40,453 bases of DNA, taken from positions 1 to 40,453 of the forward strand of contig URIC01000014.1 of assembly GCA_900547755.1 (NCBI GenBank). The letters are read 5' to 3'. This stretch comes from an uncultured Bacteroidales bacterium. Lineage in GTDB: Bacteria > Bacteroidota > Bacteroidia > Bacteroidales > Muribaculaceae. The translations under genes and the position numbers were made by a program. This document shows, in pieces, positions 16,254 through 23,213 of the stretch (the first letter of the stretch is position 1; every line of letters begins with the position of its first letter). The notes below the pieces were generated by a model. The model ran no database searches and was not told where the DNA came from. It worked only from the letters and a program-made list of their open reading frames with translations.

Positions 16254-16283
16254 CTCGGATATCTTTAGCTATGAATTTGCGGA

Positions 16284-16308
16284 CAGGGGGGCGGTCAAGC
16301 CGCCCCTG
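16284..16308 (-). terminator. GC-rich hairpin between the 483-aa and 587-aa genes
   Basis: GGGGCGG and CCGCCCC arms around a five-base loop (TCAAG), with extra G residues that could slide. It lies 30 bases past the stop of the 483-aa gene, with no clear U-tract. It may be a partial terminator or attenuator inside the unit. Confidence 0.4.
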
Positions 16309-16337
16309 CCCTATTCTTTACTCAAATCGGACTGGTA

Positions 16338-17789
16338 TCACTTGACGAACACCTTGTGGCTTACGCCGTCGGCGACTACCACATACACGCCGCTGCCTAC
16401 GTTGCAGGCATTGCCGTTGGCCACATTGGCGCCGTTCATGTCATACACGGCCACTTCCTGCGCTCCGATTACCTCGATTGTGCCGCCGTAGGTGATTACC
16501 ACCTGCTCGGACTCGGGGTCGGCGGTAACGGAGTCAACGCCTACGAGACCTTTGTCCAATGCTATGACACCTGCATAGAGGTGCTGTATGCCTGCACCGT
16601 CAGTATCCAGATAGCAGATACCCAGAGTGTTGCCGTCGCGGGAAGTGCGCTCCACACCCATCACATGATGTCCCCCGTAGTTGACGCCGGCATACTCGGC
16701 AGTGGTTTCCGCCGCGCCGTTCAGGCCGCCGGTGAGTACAGTATTGTTGCCGGTGAATAGAATCTCGCCGTTCAGACCGGCAGAGAATGTAGGAGCGTCG
16801 ACAGACTCTGTCCACTGCTTGGTGTACACATTGTAATAACCGTTGTAATTGCGGTGTTTGGCTTTACCGAAAGTCTCGTCATCATCGGGGTCTGTGCCCT
16901 GTACATCATAAACCTCGGCACGGCTGCCGTAGATGTTGCCCCAGATGTCGCAGCTGCGGAGACCTGCGCTGATCACATCGCTGTCGCTAAAGTAGAGGTC
17001 ACGCTTGCCGTCGATAGTCTCGTAACGGAAATATGAAAGAACCTGACCCTTGTCATAGAAAGGCACCAGAGCATGGTCAATCTTGTTCCAAAGAGTAAGC
17101 TCCTCCTGGTTATACAGGAACGGGATATGGCTGCCGGCGCCGCATCCGCAGATACCGAAGAGGTAAGAGCCCTCGTATGTGCCGTCGGAGAACATGCCTG
17201 TGACTGTGGTACCGTCATGCTCGGGAAGAGTAAGCTCCTCATAGCTGGGAGCCACGACCGTGTACTCGCCGTCGGAACCTTTCACCCACATACAGGGACG
17301 GTTCTGACCCCAGCCGCCGTTGGAGCCTTCAGGCTCGCAATGACCGCCAAGCTGGCCGCCGATTACCTTCATGTTGTCGCTTGCGGCAATAGCGAAGTTC
17401 ATGTTCAATGCCCACTCGGGCAGAGGCAAATCAAGTATTTCGCCACCCTGCTCCTTGATGAAGGGCTTCCACTGAATAGAACCCTTCATGCGGTATGAGC
17501 CGATAATCGTACCGTCATCGGTAACGGAGTAAATCTGTGTGGCCTGAACCACATCGTTGATTACCTGATTGATGAACTCAAGGTTCTCGGGGTCGGAACG
17601 ACGCCAGAGGAAAGACTCCTCCATCTCCTCGTCGTAGATGACCGCATACTCGCCGTTGGGGGAAATGCCGTATACCTGACCCATCTGTTCGAACTCGCCG
17701 GAACGGTCCTTGAAGAAATAAGCCTTGTTCTCTGCAGAAGCACCTGCTACAATCGCTGCCATGGCAGCAGTAAGTAAAAGTTTTTTCAT
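16338..17789 (-). CDS. Secreted protein with HAF-like propeller repeats (483 aa)
   Basis: Signal peptide 1-19 (AGASA, before EN). Short repeated strands such as QVYGISPNGEYAV...FLW, IYSVTDDGTIIGS...PFI and AIAASDNMKVIGGQ recall the HAF / extracellular-repeat motif of beta-propeller proteins, in which a Gly-rich turn is followed by a Trp- or Phe-containing strand. The tail reads VAVYDMNGANVANG...GSGVYVVVADG..HKVFVK and resembles a T9SS-type signal. No catalytic residues are evident. This is the first gene of the secreted block behind the promoter at 17987-18016. It could be a binding or structural surface protein; the propeller assignment is by eye. Confidence 0.75.
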   Translation of the reverse strand: MKKLLLTAAMAAIVAGASAENKAYFFKDRSGEFEQMGQVYGISPNGEYAVIYDEEMEESFLWRRSDPENLEFINQVINDVVQATQIYSVTDDGTIIGSYRMKGSIQWKPFIKEQGGEILDLPLPEWALNMNFAIAASDNMKVIGGQLGGHCEPEGSNGGWGQNRPCMWVKGSDGEYTVVAPSYEELTLPEHDGTTVTGMFSDGTYEGSYLFGICGCGAGSHIPFLYNQEELTLWNKIDHALVPFYDKGQVLSYFRYETIDGKRDLYFSDSDVISAGLRSCDIWGNIYGSRAEVYDVQGTDPDDDETFGKAKHRNYNGYYNVYTKQWTESVDAPTFSAGLNGEILFTGNNTVLTGGLNGAAETTAEYAGVNYGGHHVMGVERTSRDGNTLGICYLDTDGAGIQHLYAGVIALDKGLVGVDSVTADPESEQVVITYGGTIEVIGAQEVAVYDMNGANVANGNACNVGSGVYVVVADGVSHKVFVK

Positions 17790-18271
17790 TTTACAGTATA
17801 TTGATGTTTTTTATTGGTGTCAATTCAGATACGATATGCCGCCTTACCCTAAAAAGCCGGCACACACGTCTCCTGAACAGTGTGGTTTCTTTGTATATAT
17901 TCACACTTTGCGGGACTTTATACATTACAGGCGTTGATAACGTATTGCCCGCAACCCTTATCGAGTTCAAGAGGAATATCCGGCTGCAAAGTTACAACTT
18001 TATTTATTTCCCACAAGCGTTTAGCGAAATTTTTTTTAGCCCTGAGTGATTTTTTTAACCCGACCCGGGATTTATTGAAATTCTCTGAATAGTCTATCAT
18101 ATTTCTTGTATTTTTACCCGTCGAATATACAAGAAACCTTTCTTCGTAACATCTGTAACCCAGCCGGACGGCTGTCATCACCCCGCACTGATAAAAACAG
18201 CTCATATACCGCTACAAATCAAAGCGATAAAAGCAAATCAAAATTCCGAGGCAAAAAAATTGCGGCAAAAA
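17790..18271. other. Intergenic leader and promoter region
   Basis: About 480 bases that are AT-rich compared with the flanking genes. They carry the promoter for the minus-strand secreted block (17987-18016) and a leader of about 190 bases. A 95-codon minus-strand frame here (17918-18205) overlaps that promoter, has no RBS or recognisable protein, and is not called. Confidence 0.6.
17987..18016 (-). promoter_or_regulatory. Promoter of the secreted-protein block
   Basis: Minus strand: TAACTTTG (17987-17994) with TTG (18014-18016) 19 bases upstream. Transcription would start near 17980 and could run through the 483-, 587-, 643- and 792-aa genes. Confidence 0.55.
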
Positions 18272-18303
18272 TTTTGCCACTCCGAAAGAAATAAGTAATT
18301 TTG
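18272..18303 (+). promoter_or_regulatory. Promoter of tRNA-Arg
   Basis: TTTTG (ending at 18275), then 20 bases, then TAATTTTG (18296-18303). This is the Bacteroidetes consensus, placed 34 bases before the tRNA. Confidence 0.7.
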
Positions 18304-18337
18304 CATCCGAAAAGGGAGGGCAACTCCCCCGGAATAC

Positions 18338-18411
18338 GGTTCGCTAGCTCAACTGAATAGAGCATCTGACTACGGATCAGAAGGTTACAGGTTTGAATCC
18401 TGTGCGAATCA
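18338..18411 (+). tRNA. tRNA-Arg (anticodon ACG)
   Basis: A 74-nt cloverleaf. Acceptor GGTTCGC pairs with GCGAATC (one G-U), followed by discriminator A. The anticodon stem is TCTGA/TCAGA with loop CTACGGA, so the anticodon is ACG. The T-arm is ACAGG-TTTGAAT-CCTGT. CCA is not encoded. A34 would be converted to inosine to read CGU, CGC and CGA codons. It has its own promoter and a strong terminator. Confidence 0.93.
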
Positions 18412-18418
18412 CAAAAAA

Positions 18419-18444
18419 GGTCACCGATTCGGTGACCTTTTTTT
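18419..18444 (+). terminator. Rho-independent terminator of tRNA-Arg
   Basis: GGTCACC, loop GATTC, GGTGACC (18419-18437), followed by seven T residues. A textbook terminator eight bases past the tRNA. Confidence 0.88.
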
Positions 18445-18446
18445 CG

Positions 18447-18624
18447 TTTAGTCCTCTCGTGGGTCCCTTGTTCAGTCCTTGCGGGTCTCATTTTTAGTCC
18501 TTGCGGGTCTCCTGACCCGCAAGCGACCCTACTTAGACAATTAAGTTGAGGGTCAGGAGACCCTCAACGACTAAACGGGAAGACCCACAACGGCTAATTA
18601 ACCATGAGACCCGCGACGACTTAA
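18447..18624. repeat. Cluster of REP-like palindromic elements, copy 1
   Basis: Three left-hand units (about 18447-18466, 18470-18490 and 18494-18522) of the form TTYAGTCCTTGCGGGTC face three right-hand units of the inverted form, for example GACCCTCAACGACTAAA (about 18545-18575, 18580-18600 and 18605-18624). Two close to compact hairpins: 18501-18522 (TTGCGGGTC-TCCT-GACCCGCAA) and 18545-18568 (GTTGAGGGTC-AGGA-GACCCTCAAC). The cluster fills the gap between the tRNA-Arg terminator and the 3' end of adk. It resembles REP/BIME-type intergenic repeats; a second cluster lies at 19971-20086. Confidence 0.7.
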
Positions 18625-18658
18625 AAGCGACGGGGACAGGGATGAGCGCTGCGGCGCA

Positions 18659-19258
18659 CTACTTGGCCGTGCGGTTCGTAATCCCCGTGGCGGCGTGGAT
18701 GCCCTTGGCTATGTCGGCAAAGATTTCGTCCACTATGCCGGTACCCTTCACCGGAATGTATTTGCCGGCCTCCTTATAATATTGCTGCAATGGAGAGGTC
18801 TGGGTGTGGTACACGTTCAGCCGGTTCTTTATGGTCTCCTCATTGTCGTCGGCACGGCCTGTCTCGGCGCCGCGCTTCAGCATACGGGTCACCAGCTCCT
18901 CCTCGGGCACTTCCAGCCCAATCACGGCGTGCAGCTCCGTGCCATACTTCTCAAGCAGCCCGGTAAGGGCTTCGGCCTGGGGTATGGTACGGGGGAATCC
19001 GTCGAAGACAATACCCTCGCGGTCCTTGATGTGCCGGCTTATAATGTCGTCCAGGATACGTATCATCAAGTCGTCCGGAATAAGGTTGCCCTTGGAGATA
19101 TAGCTGTCGGCCAGCTTGCCCAGTTCGGAGCCTGAGGCTATCTCGGCGCGGAGCACTTCCCCCGTGGAGATATGGAACAGACTGTATTCGTCTATCAGTT
19201 TGGCGCTCTGTGTGCCCTTGCCGCTGCCGGGGGCACCGAAAATAACAAGATTCAACAT
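18659..19258 (-). CDS. adk: Adenylate kinase
   Basis: Cytoplasmic enzyme that interconverts ATP + AMP and two ADP. P-loop GAPGSGKGT at residues 8-16, FDGFPRT at 85-91, and the lid region around RGAETGRADDNEETIKNRL (129-147), which is the short lid form without a zinc site. At 199 residues it is close to the usual bacterial length for short-lid forms. The ATG at 19258 is 29 bases after hpt, so the two are co-transcribed, a purine salvage pairing. Downstream there is no further gene on this strand, only REP-like palindromes and the convergent tRNA-Arg. Confidence 0.96.
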   Translation of the reverse strand: MLNLVIFGAPGSGKGTQSAKLIDEYSLFHISTGEVLRAEIASGSELGKLADSYISKGNLIPDDLMIRILDDIISRHIKDREGIVFDGFPRTIPQAEALTGLLEKYGTELHAVIGLEVPEEELVTRMLKRGAETGRADDNEETIKNRLNVYHTQTSPLQQYYKEAGKYIPVKGTGIVDEIFADIAKGIHAATGITNRTAK

Positions 19259-19287
19259 GGTATGTGATTTTCTGTTTTGATTTTCTC

Positions 19288-19836
19288 TTAATCTTCGTCC
19301 TCGTGTACGTAAATGTCGGGCAGGTTACGGGCGCTGCCGTCCAGGTCAAGGCCGTAGCCGACAATAAACTTCGGAGGAATGGAGAAGGCCACATAGTCCG
19401 GCACGAAACCGGTCTTGGAGCTTTCGGGCTTATGGAGCAGGGAGGCGAAACGTATGGATGCGGGGTGTTTCTTCCCGAGGTCCTCGATCATGCGCTGCGC
19501 AGTGAGGCCCGTGTCCACTATATCCTCTATGATTACTATGTGCCGGCCCTCCACTTCGTCGCCCACGCCCATGAGCTGCTTCACCTGGCCGGTAGAGGAA
19601 GTGCCCTCGTAACTGGCATAGCGCACAAAGGCTATGGAAGAGTCGGTGATGCCCACCTCGCGTATAAGGTCGGAGGCGAAAATGAACGCGCCGGTCAGCA
19701 CGCACAGAAAGAGGGGGCGCTTGCCGTCAAGGTCCTTGCGAATCTCAGCCGCCACACGCTTGACCTGGGATTGTATCTCCTCCCTTGAGAGGAAAGGAGT
19801 GAATCGCAGTCCGTTGACAGTAATTGAATTATCCAT
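19288..19836 (-). CDS. hpt: Hypoxanthine phosphoribosyltransferase
   Basis: Salvages hypoxanthine (and probably guanine) to IMP/GMP using PRPP, in the cytoplasm. The PRPP-binding motif VVIIEDIVDTGLT is at residues 100-112 (with the paired acidic residues), the LTGAFIFASDL loop is at about 48-57, and a C-terminal FVPDYVAFSIPPKFIVGYGLD stretch forms the purine-binding part. At 182 residues it matches the family. It is the first gene of hpt-adk; a -7 box TAATTTTG lies 37 bases upstream. Confidence 0.95.
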   Translation of the reverse strand: MDNSITVNGLRFTPFLSREEIQSQVKRVAAEIRKDLDGKRPLFLCVLTGAFIFASDLIREVGITDSSIAFVRYASYEGTSSTGQVKQLMGVGDEVEGRHIVIIEDIVDTGLTAQRMIEDLGKKHPASIRFASLLHKPESSKTGFVPDYVAFSIPPKFIVGYGLDLDGSARNLPDIYVHEDED

Positions 19837-19872
19837 TAGTCCGATATAAATGGGTTAGAGTTTTTACAGACG

Positions 19873-19880
19873 CAAAATTA
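19873..19880 (-). promoter_or_regulatory. -7 box of the hpt-adk promoter
   Basis: Minus strand TAATTTTG, matching TAnnTTTG, 37 bases before the hpt ATG. I see no good TTTG at the -33 distance, so this is a partial match. Confidence 0.5.
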
Positions 19881-19970
19881 CGCATTTTCTCCGTAACTGA
19901 AAAATAATTCCTCCGCAACCGGCCGCCAAGAGGCAGAGAGCGCCGGGCGCGGACAGGGTCGGCACCGGTT

Positions 19971-20086
19971 CTTGCGGGCCTCCTGACCCACAAGCCTATA
20001 TCAACACATACCAAACGCCTAAATAAGTTGCGGGTCAGAAGACCCGCAACGACTAAAACGACTAAACGGAGACCCTCAACGGCTAA
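19971..20086. repeat. Cluster of REP-like palindromic elements, copy 2
   Basis: Hairpin CTTGCGGGCC-TCCT-GACCCACAAG (about 19971-19994) and hairpin GTTGCGGGTC-AGAA-GACCCGCAAC (20027-20050), followed by ACGACTAAA repeats and a further right-hand unit GAGACCCTCAACGGCTAA (20069-20086). It has the same sequence family and layout as 18447-18624. It lies between the stop of the leucine-rich-repeat gene and the hpt promoter. Confidence 0.68.
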
Positions 20087-20094
20087 ATAAGCGG

Positions 20095-21138
20095 TCAGCG
20101 GACCACGAACTTCTTGCCGTCGGAAATGTAGATTTGTCCTTTCACCGGGGCTGTAACCTTATTCCCCTGCAGGTCGTAGACAGCCGAATCGGCATCCGGC
20201 ATCGCCACCTCAGTCAGGCCCGTGGTGGGAAACTCCTCTATCTCGACAAATTTGGTGAACTGGTTCCATCCGGGAGCCTCGCGGTAAGCCTCCGCCGAAC
20301 CTACGGGCACATAAACCGTCTTATCCGCATCCTCTACAAACGGCCAATGTCCCCTATTTTCAAAGTCATCGCATACCGGAGGCACTACTGCTTTGCAATA
20401 TATGTCACCTTTTATGGCATTGGAGCGTATATCATCATCGTTAGGTATATACTCAACGCATACAAAAGCATCATACCCTATGTATTCCAGATTTTCAGGT
20501 AATATTAAATCATTGAAATTACAATTTGTGAAAGCATGATCCTCTATGCGTCTTAGACCGTCCGGGAACTTTATGTCAACTATTCCTCTGCACGATTCAA
20601 AACAATATGCAGGGATTATAGTTACACCGGCAGGTATCTCTACACATTGACCTTTGAAGACTTCATAACAATCGGTAAAAACAGAGTGCCCGAAGTCTTT
20701 CACTGTTGCAGGAATATTCACATATTTAAGTTCAAAATTGCATCCAAGAGACCCGAAGTCAAGAGCCACCAAGTTATCGGGTAGACTTATATACTTGAAA
20801 TGGGTATGAATTTGAACGGTATTAATTCTTTTATTATAACCCCAAAAAGCCTCTTTAGGCAAAGTGTCGTCTTTCAGCTCCGCATTACTGATATCAATTC
20901 CTGTCAGCTTACCATAGATTGAAGCCATTCTCACAGTAACGAAGTCTTCATCGGTCATTTTACCACTGATAACCAAAGAATCCACTTCGTTAATACTTTC
21001 GCCCAAAAGTTCTTTAATACTTTTGCTTCCGTCCAAGTCAACTTTAACTATATTCTGAGCCCAAATTACCTGCCCGGTGGTCAAAAAAACGAGTATGACA
21101 ATGGCACCAAGAAATAGATTTATTCTCTTCTTTTTCAT
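20095..21138 (-). CDS. Secreted leucine-rich-repeat (BspA-type) protein
   Basis: Signal peptide 1-27 (VIWAQ). The body has LRR_5/BspA-type repeats: short units such as KYVNIPATVKDFGHSVFTDC, IPAGVTIIPAYCFESC, IKFPDGLRRIEDHAFTNC and LILPENLEYIGYDAFVC. Each consists of a hydrophobic strand, I/L-P, and a final A-F-x-x-C turn. Residues about 250-305 form a typical post-LRR strand region (VYVPVGSAEAYREAPGW), and the C-terminus (VYDLQGNKV..PVKGQIYISDGKKFVVR) resembles the T9SS-type tail. BspA-like proteins are often surface adhesins; that role here is inference. Codons in the middle of the gene are AT-rich, while the last 240 bases look like the rest of the genome. It follows the 91-aa gene by 82 bases and is probably co-transcribed with it. 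Confidence 0.8.
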   Translation of the reverse strand: MKKKRINLFLGAIVILVFLTTGQVIWAQNIVKVDLDGSKSIKELLGESINEVDSLVISGKMTDEDFVTVRMASIYGKLTGIDISNAELKDDTLPKEAFWGYNKRINTVQIHTHFKYISLPDNLVALDFGSLGCNFELKYVNIPATVKDFGHSVFTDCYEVFKGQCVEIPAGVTIIPAYCFESCRGIVDIKFPDGLRRIEDHAFTNCNFNDLILPENLEYIGYDAFVCVEYIPNDDDIRSNAIKGDIYCKAVVPPVCDDFENRGHWPFVEDADKTVYVPVGSAEAYREAPGWNQFTKFVEIEEFPTTGLTEVAMPDADSAVYDLQGNKVTAPVKGQIYISDGKKFVVR

Positions 21139-21220
21139 ATTATATATTGTTCTTAAATTAAAAATATCACTATCTACTCAGCAGCAAACCCACATGAGAT
21201 TACTGCTAAGGGAACAAAAT

Positions 21221-21496
21221 TTATTTATTGAATTTCTTACTATCAACTATTTGTGAATTAACAATATATGAAATCACGTATAAACCGGGGGGCAAGTCGG
21301 CTACATTTATCTCAACTTTGCTGTCTCCGACCTGAATCGCTTCAACACGTTGCTGCTGACCGTCTAAAGCGGATGCTATCACCTTTTTCACTAAGGAAAA
21401 CGCTTCATCCTTAGTGACGACCCTGTTCAAAGCCATTCCTTGGAACAGCACGACGCTACAAAACAGGGTGAGCAAAATCGTAAAAATCTTTTTCAT
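21221..21496 (-). CDS. Small secreted protein: signal peptide plus sorting-type tail (91 aa)
   Basis: Signal peptide about 1-22 (VVLFQGMA), a helical spacer (about 24-52), and a C-terminal part (about 55-91) VGDSKVEINVADLPPGLYVI...VDSKKFNK. That part matches the look of a T9SS type-A C-terminal domain: an IxVxxLPxGxYxL strand pair ending in a basic K-F-x-K. No other domain fits in the space. A perfect promoter is at 21625-21656. It precedes the leucine-rich-repeat gene. It is either a very small cargo protein or the remnant of a larger one, but signal peptide, RBS region and promoter are intact. Confidence 0.7.
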   Translation of the reverse strand: MKKIFTILLTLFCSVVLFQGMALNRVVTKDEAFSLVKKVIASALDGQQQRVEAIQVGDSKVEINVADLPPGLYVISYIVNSQIVDSKKFNK

Positions 21497-21849
21497 AAGT
21501 CCACCATTTAAAAGTCAAACAATGAAAGTTTCTTTGAAACAACAGCGTATTTGTCTATTTTTCAGTTTTTTACGACCTCCTTACTCGCAATAGTTAAATA
21601 GGCATTTAGTTTGTCATTACGTTACAAATTTAACAACTAATTTTAAAATTCCCAAATATTTTCAAGATTATTTTAAAAATAATTTGCATTTCAGATGATT
21701 TCCCAACACAATTTGGCGTAAAACAAAGGATTTTGAGCTGATTTGTTAAAATCAGAATGGCGCAGACAAAAAAGGACACGACGGAGAAGTGCAGTACGCA
21801 AGGGGGGGGAGACGGACAATAATTTTCGGGTGGAGGCTGTTATTTAGAT
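21497..21849. other. 353-bp AT-rich divergent intergenic region
   Basis: It separates the minus-strand secreted pair from plus-strand prmC. It holds the minus-strand promoter 21625-21656. On the plus strand only a near match, TAATTTTC (21820-21827), precedes prmC. I see no RNA gene or repeat. Confidence 0.6.
21625..21656 (-). promoter_or_regulatory. Promoter of the 91-aa / LRR gene pair
   Basis: Minus strand TAAATTTG (21625-21632) with TTTG (21653-21656) 20 bases upstream, a full consensus match. The leader is about 120 bases. Confidence 0.65.
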
Positions 21850-22701
21850 ATGAGAGAGACTTTGGCTTATATGCGGCGGGAATTGGGCGGCATCTACCCT
21901 CCCCGGGAGGTGGAGGCGCTTATCCGCATCATTTTCGAGTACCTTAAAGGGTGGGACACCGTGGAGCTGGTGATGCACGAAGACAAGCCCCTGTCCGATT
22001 ACATCAAGGGGAAAGTCCGCGACATCGTGGCGCGTCTGCTGCGCGACGAGCCTGTCCAGTACATCACCGGGAAGGCCACGTTCTATGGCCTTGAGTTAGA
22101 CGTGAATCCGTCGGTGCTGATACCGCGTCCCGAAACCGCCGAGTTAGTTGAGCTGATTGTGAAGCAGGCAGGCGGCCATACGGACCTGCGGGTGCTCGAC
22201 GCCGGCACGGGCAGCGGGTGCATAGCCCTGGCGCTGTGCCGTAACCTGCGGTTTCCCGAAGTGACAGCCGTAGACATAAGTCCGGAGGCCCTGGAGGTGG
22301 CCGCCAGAAACAGCGCGAAGCTGAAATGCCGCATATCCCTGCGCCGCGAGGATATCCTCTCTCTGCCCCGGGACCGCGAGCTGTGGGACATCATAGTCTC
22401 CAACCCTCCTTATATAGATGACTCGGAGGCCAAGGACATGGATGCCAATGTACTGTATTACGAGCCGCACTCCGCGCTATTCGTGCCCGATTCGGACCCG
22501 TTGCGCTTCTATCGCGCCCTCGGGCTTTACGGCATAGAGGCGCTGACACCGGGCGGACTACTCTACTTTGAAATCAATCCGCGCCATGCGGACGAGCTGC
22601 GGCGGATGCTCTCCGGCTTCGGATATTCCGACATAGAGATTTACCAGGATATGCAGGGCCGCCGGCGTTTCATCTGCGCGCGACGTCCAAAGGAGGAGTG
22701 A
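21850..22701 (+). CDS. prmC: Peptide chain release factor N5-glutamine methyltransferase
   Basis: Methylates the glutamine of the GGQ motif in release factors RF1 and RF2, using S-adenosylmethionine, and so supports translation termination. It has an N-terminal helical domain (about 1-75), LIPRPET at 90-96, the SAM-binding VLDAGTGSGCIAL at 115-127, and the catalytic NPPY at 185-188 (SNPPYID). At 283 residues it matches PrmC/HemK. The stop overlaps the RBS region of recX (GGAGG just before its stop), so the two are translationally linked. Confidence 0.95.
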   Translation: MRETLAYMRRELGGIYPPREVEALIRIIFEYLKGWDTVELVMHEDKPLSDYIKGKVRDIVARLLRDEPVQYITGKATFYGLELDVNPSVLIPRPETAELVELIVKQAGGHTDLRVLDAGTGSGCIALALCRNLRFPEVTAVDISPEALEVAARNSAKLKCRISLRREDILSLPRDRELWDIIVSNPPYIDDSEAKDMDANVLYYEPHSALFVPDSDPLRFYRALGLYGIEALTPGGLLYFEINPRHADELRRMLSGFGYSDIEIYQDMQGRRRFICARRPKEE

Positions 22702-22703
22702 GT

Positions 22704-23213
22704 ATGCGGAGCAAAAAGAAGACAGGAAGCCCGGCTCCCTGGAGCGCGGAGAAAGCCCTCCCCTACCTCGCCTCGCTGTGCGCCAAGTGCGAACAGTGCG
22801 AGGAAGACCTGCGTCTTAAGATGCGGCGTCACTGTATGGAGGAGGGGGATATGGACTCCATCATAGCTTATCTGTATGAGCATAAATTCCTGGACGAGGA
22901 GCGCTACGCGCGGGCTTACGCGCGGGACAAGATGCGCTTCAACGGCTGGGGCAAGCAGAAAATATCGCTGATGCTACGCGCCAAGCGTATGCCGGGGGAT
23001 GTAATCGAGGACGCGCTACGCTCCCTTGACTCCGAAGAGTACCGCAAAACAGCCGAGACACTTGTACGCCGGCTGTGCAGGTCGCTGAACGCCGACGACT
23101 TCGGGGAGCGCTCCAAGCTGCTGCGACGTATGTACGCGCGAGGCTTCGAGACAGCGCTTGTCCGCGACATAATCGCCTCCCGGCGGGAGGCGGAGGAGGA
23201 GGTGCATGAATAA
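22704..23213 (+). CDS. recX: RecX-family regulatory protein
   Basis: RecX proteins bind RecA filaments and modulate recombination. The protein (169 aa from this ATG) is basic and helical, with the pattern of three-helix repeats: FLDEERYARAYARDKMRFNGWGKQKI, then LRAKRMPGDVIEDALRSL, then RRLYARGF-type ends (LLRRMYARGFETALVRDII). The open frame also has a GTG at 22698 that overlaps prmC. I prefer the ATG at 22704 because AGGAGG lies at 22691-22696. The stop overlaps the comF start by 8 bases. recA is not in this window. Confidence 0.88.
   Translation: MRSKKKTGSPAPWSAEKALPYLASLCAKCEQCEEDLRLKMRRHCMEEGDMDSIIAYLYEHKFLDEERYARAYARDKMRFNGWGKQKISLMLRAKRMPGDVIEDALRSLDSEEYRKTAETLVRRLCRSLNADDFGERSKLLRRMYARGFETALVRDIIASRREAEEEVHE

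Noticed and set aside
14844..16268. Plus-strand frame of 474 codons opposite the 587-aa gene
   Set aside because: A shadow frame; the real gene has signal peptide, CxxC and tail.
17918..18205. Minus-strand frame of 95 codons in the intergenic region
   Set aside because: It overlaps the promoter of the secreted block, lacks an RBS, and looks like random AT-rich sequence.
18447..18624. CRISPR array
   Set aside because: The repeated units are inverted and have irregular spacing with no unique spacers of equal size, so they fit REP-like palindromes and not a CRISPR array.
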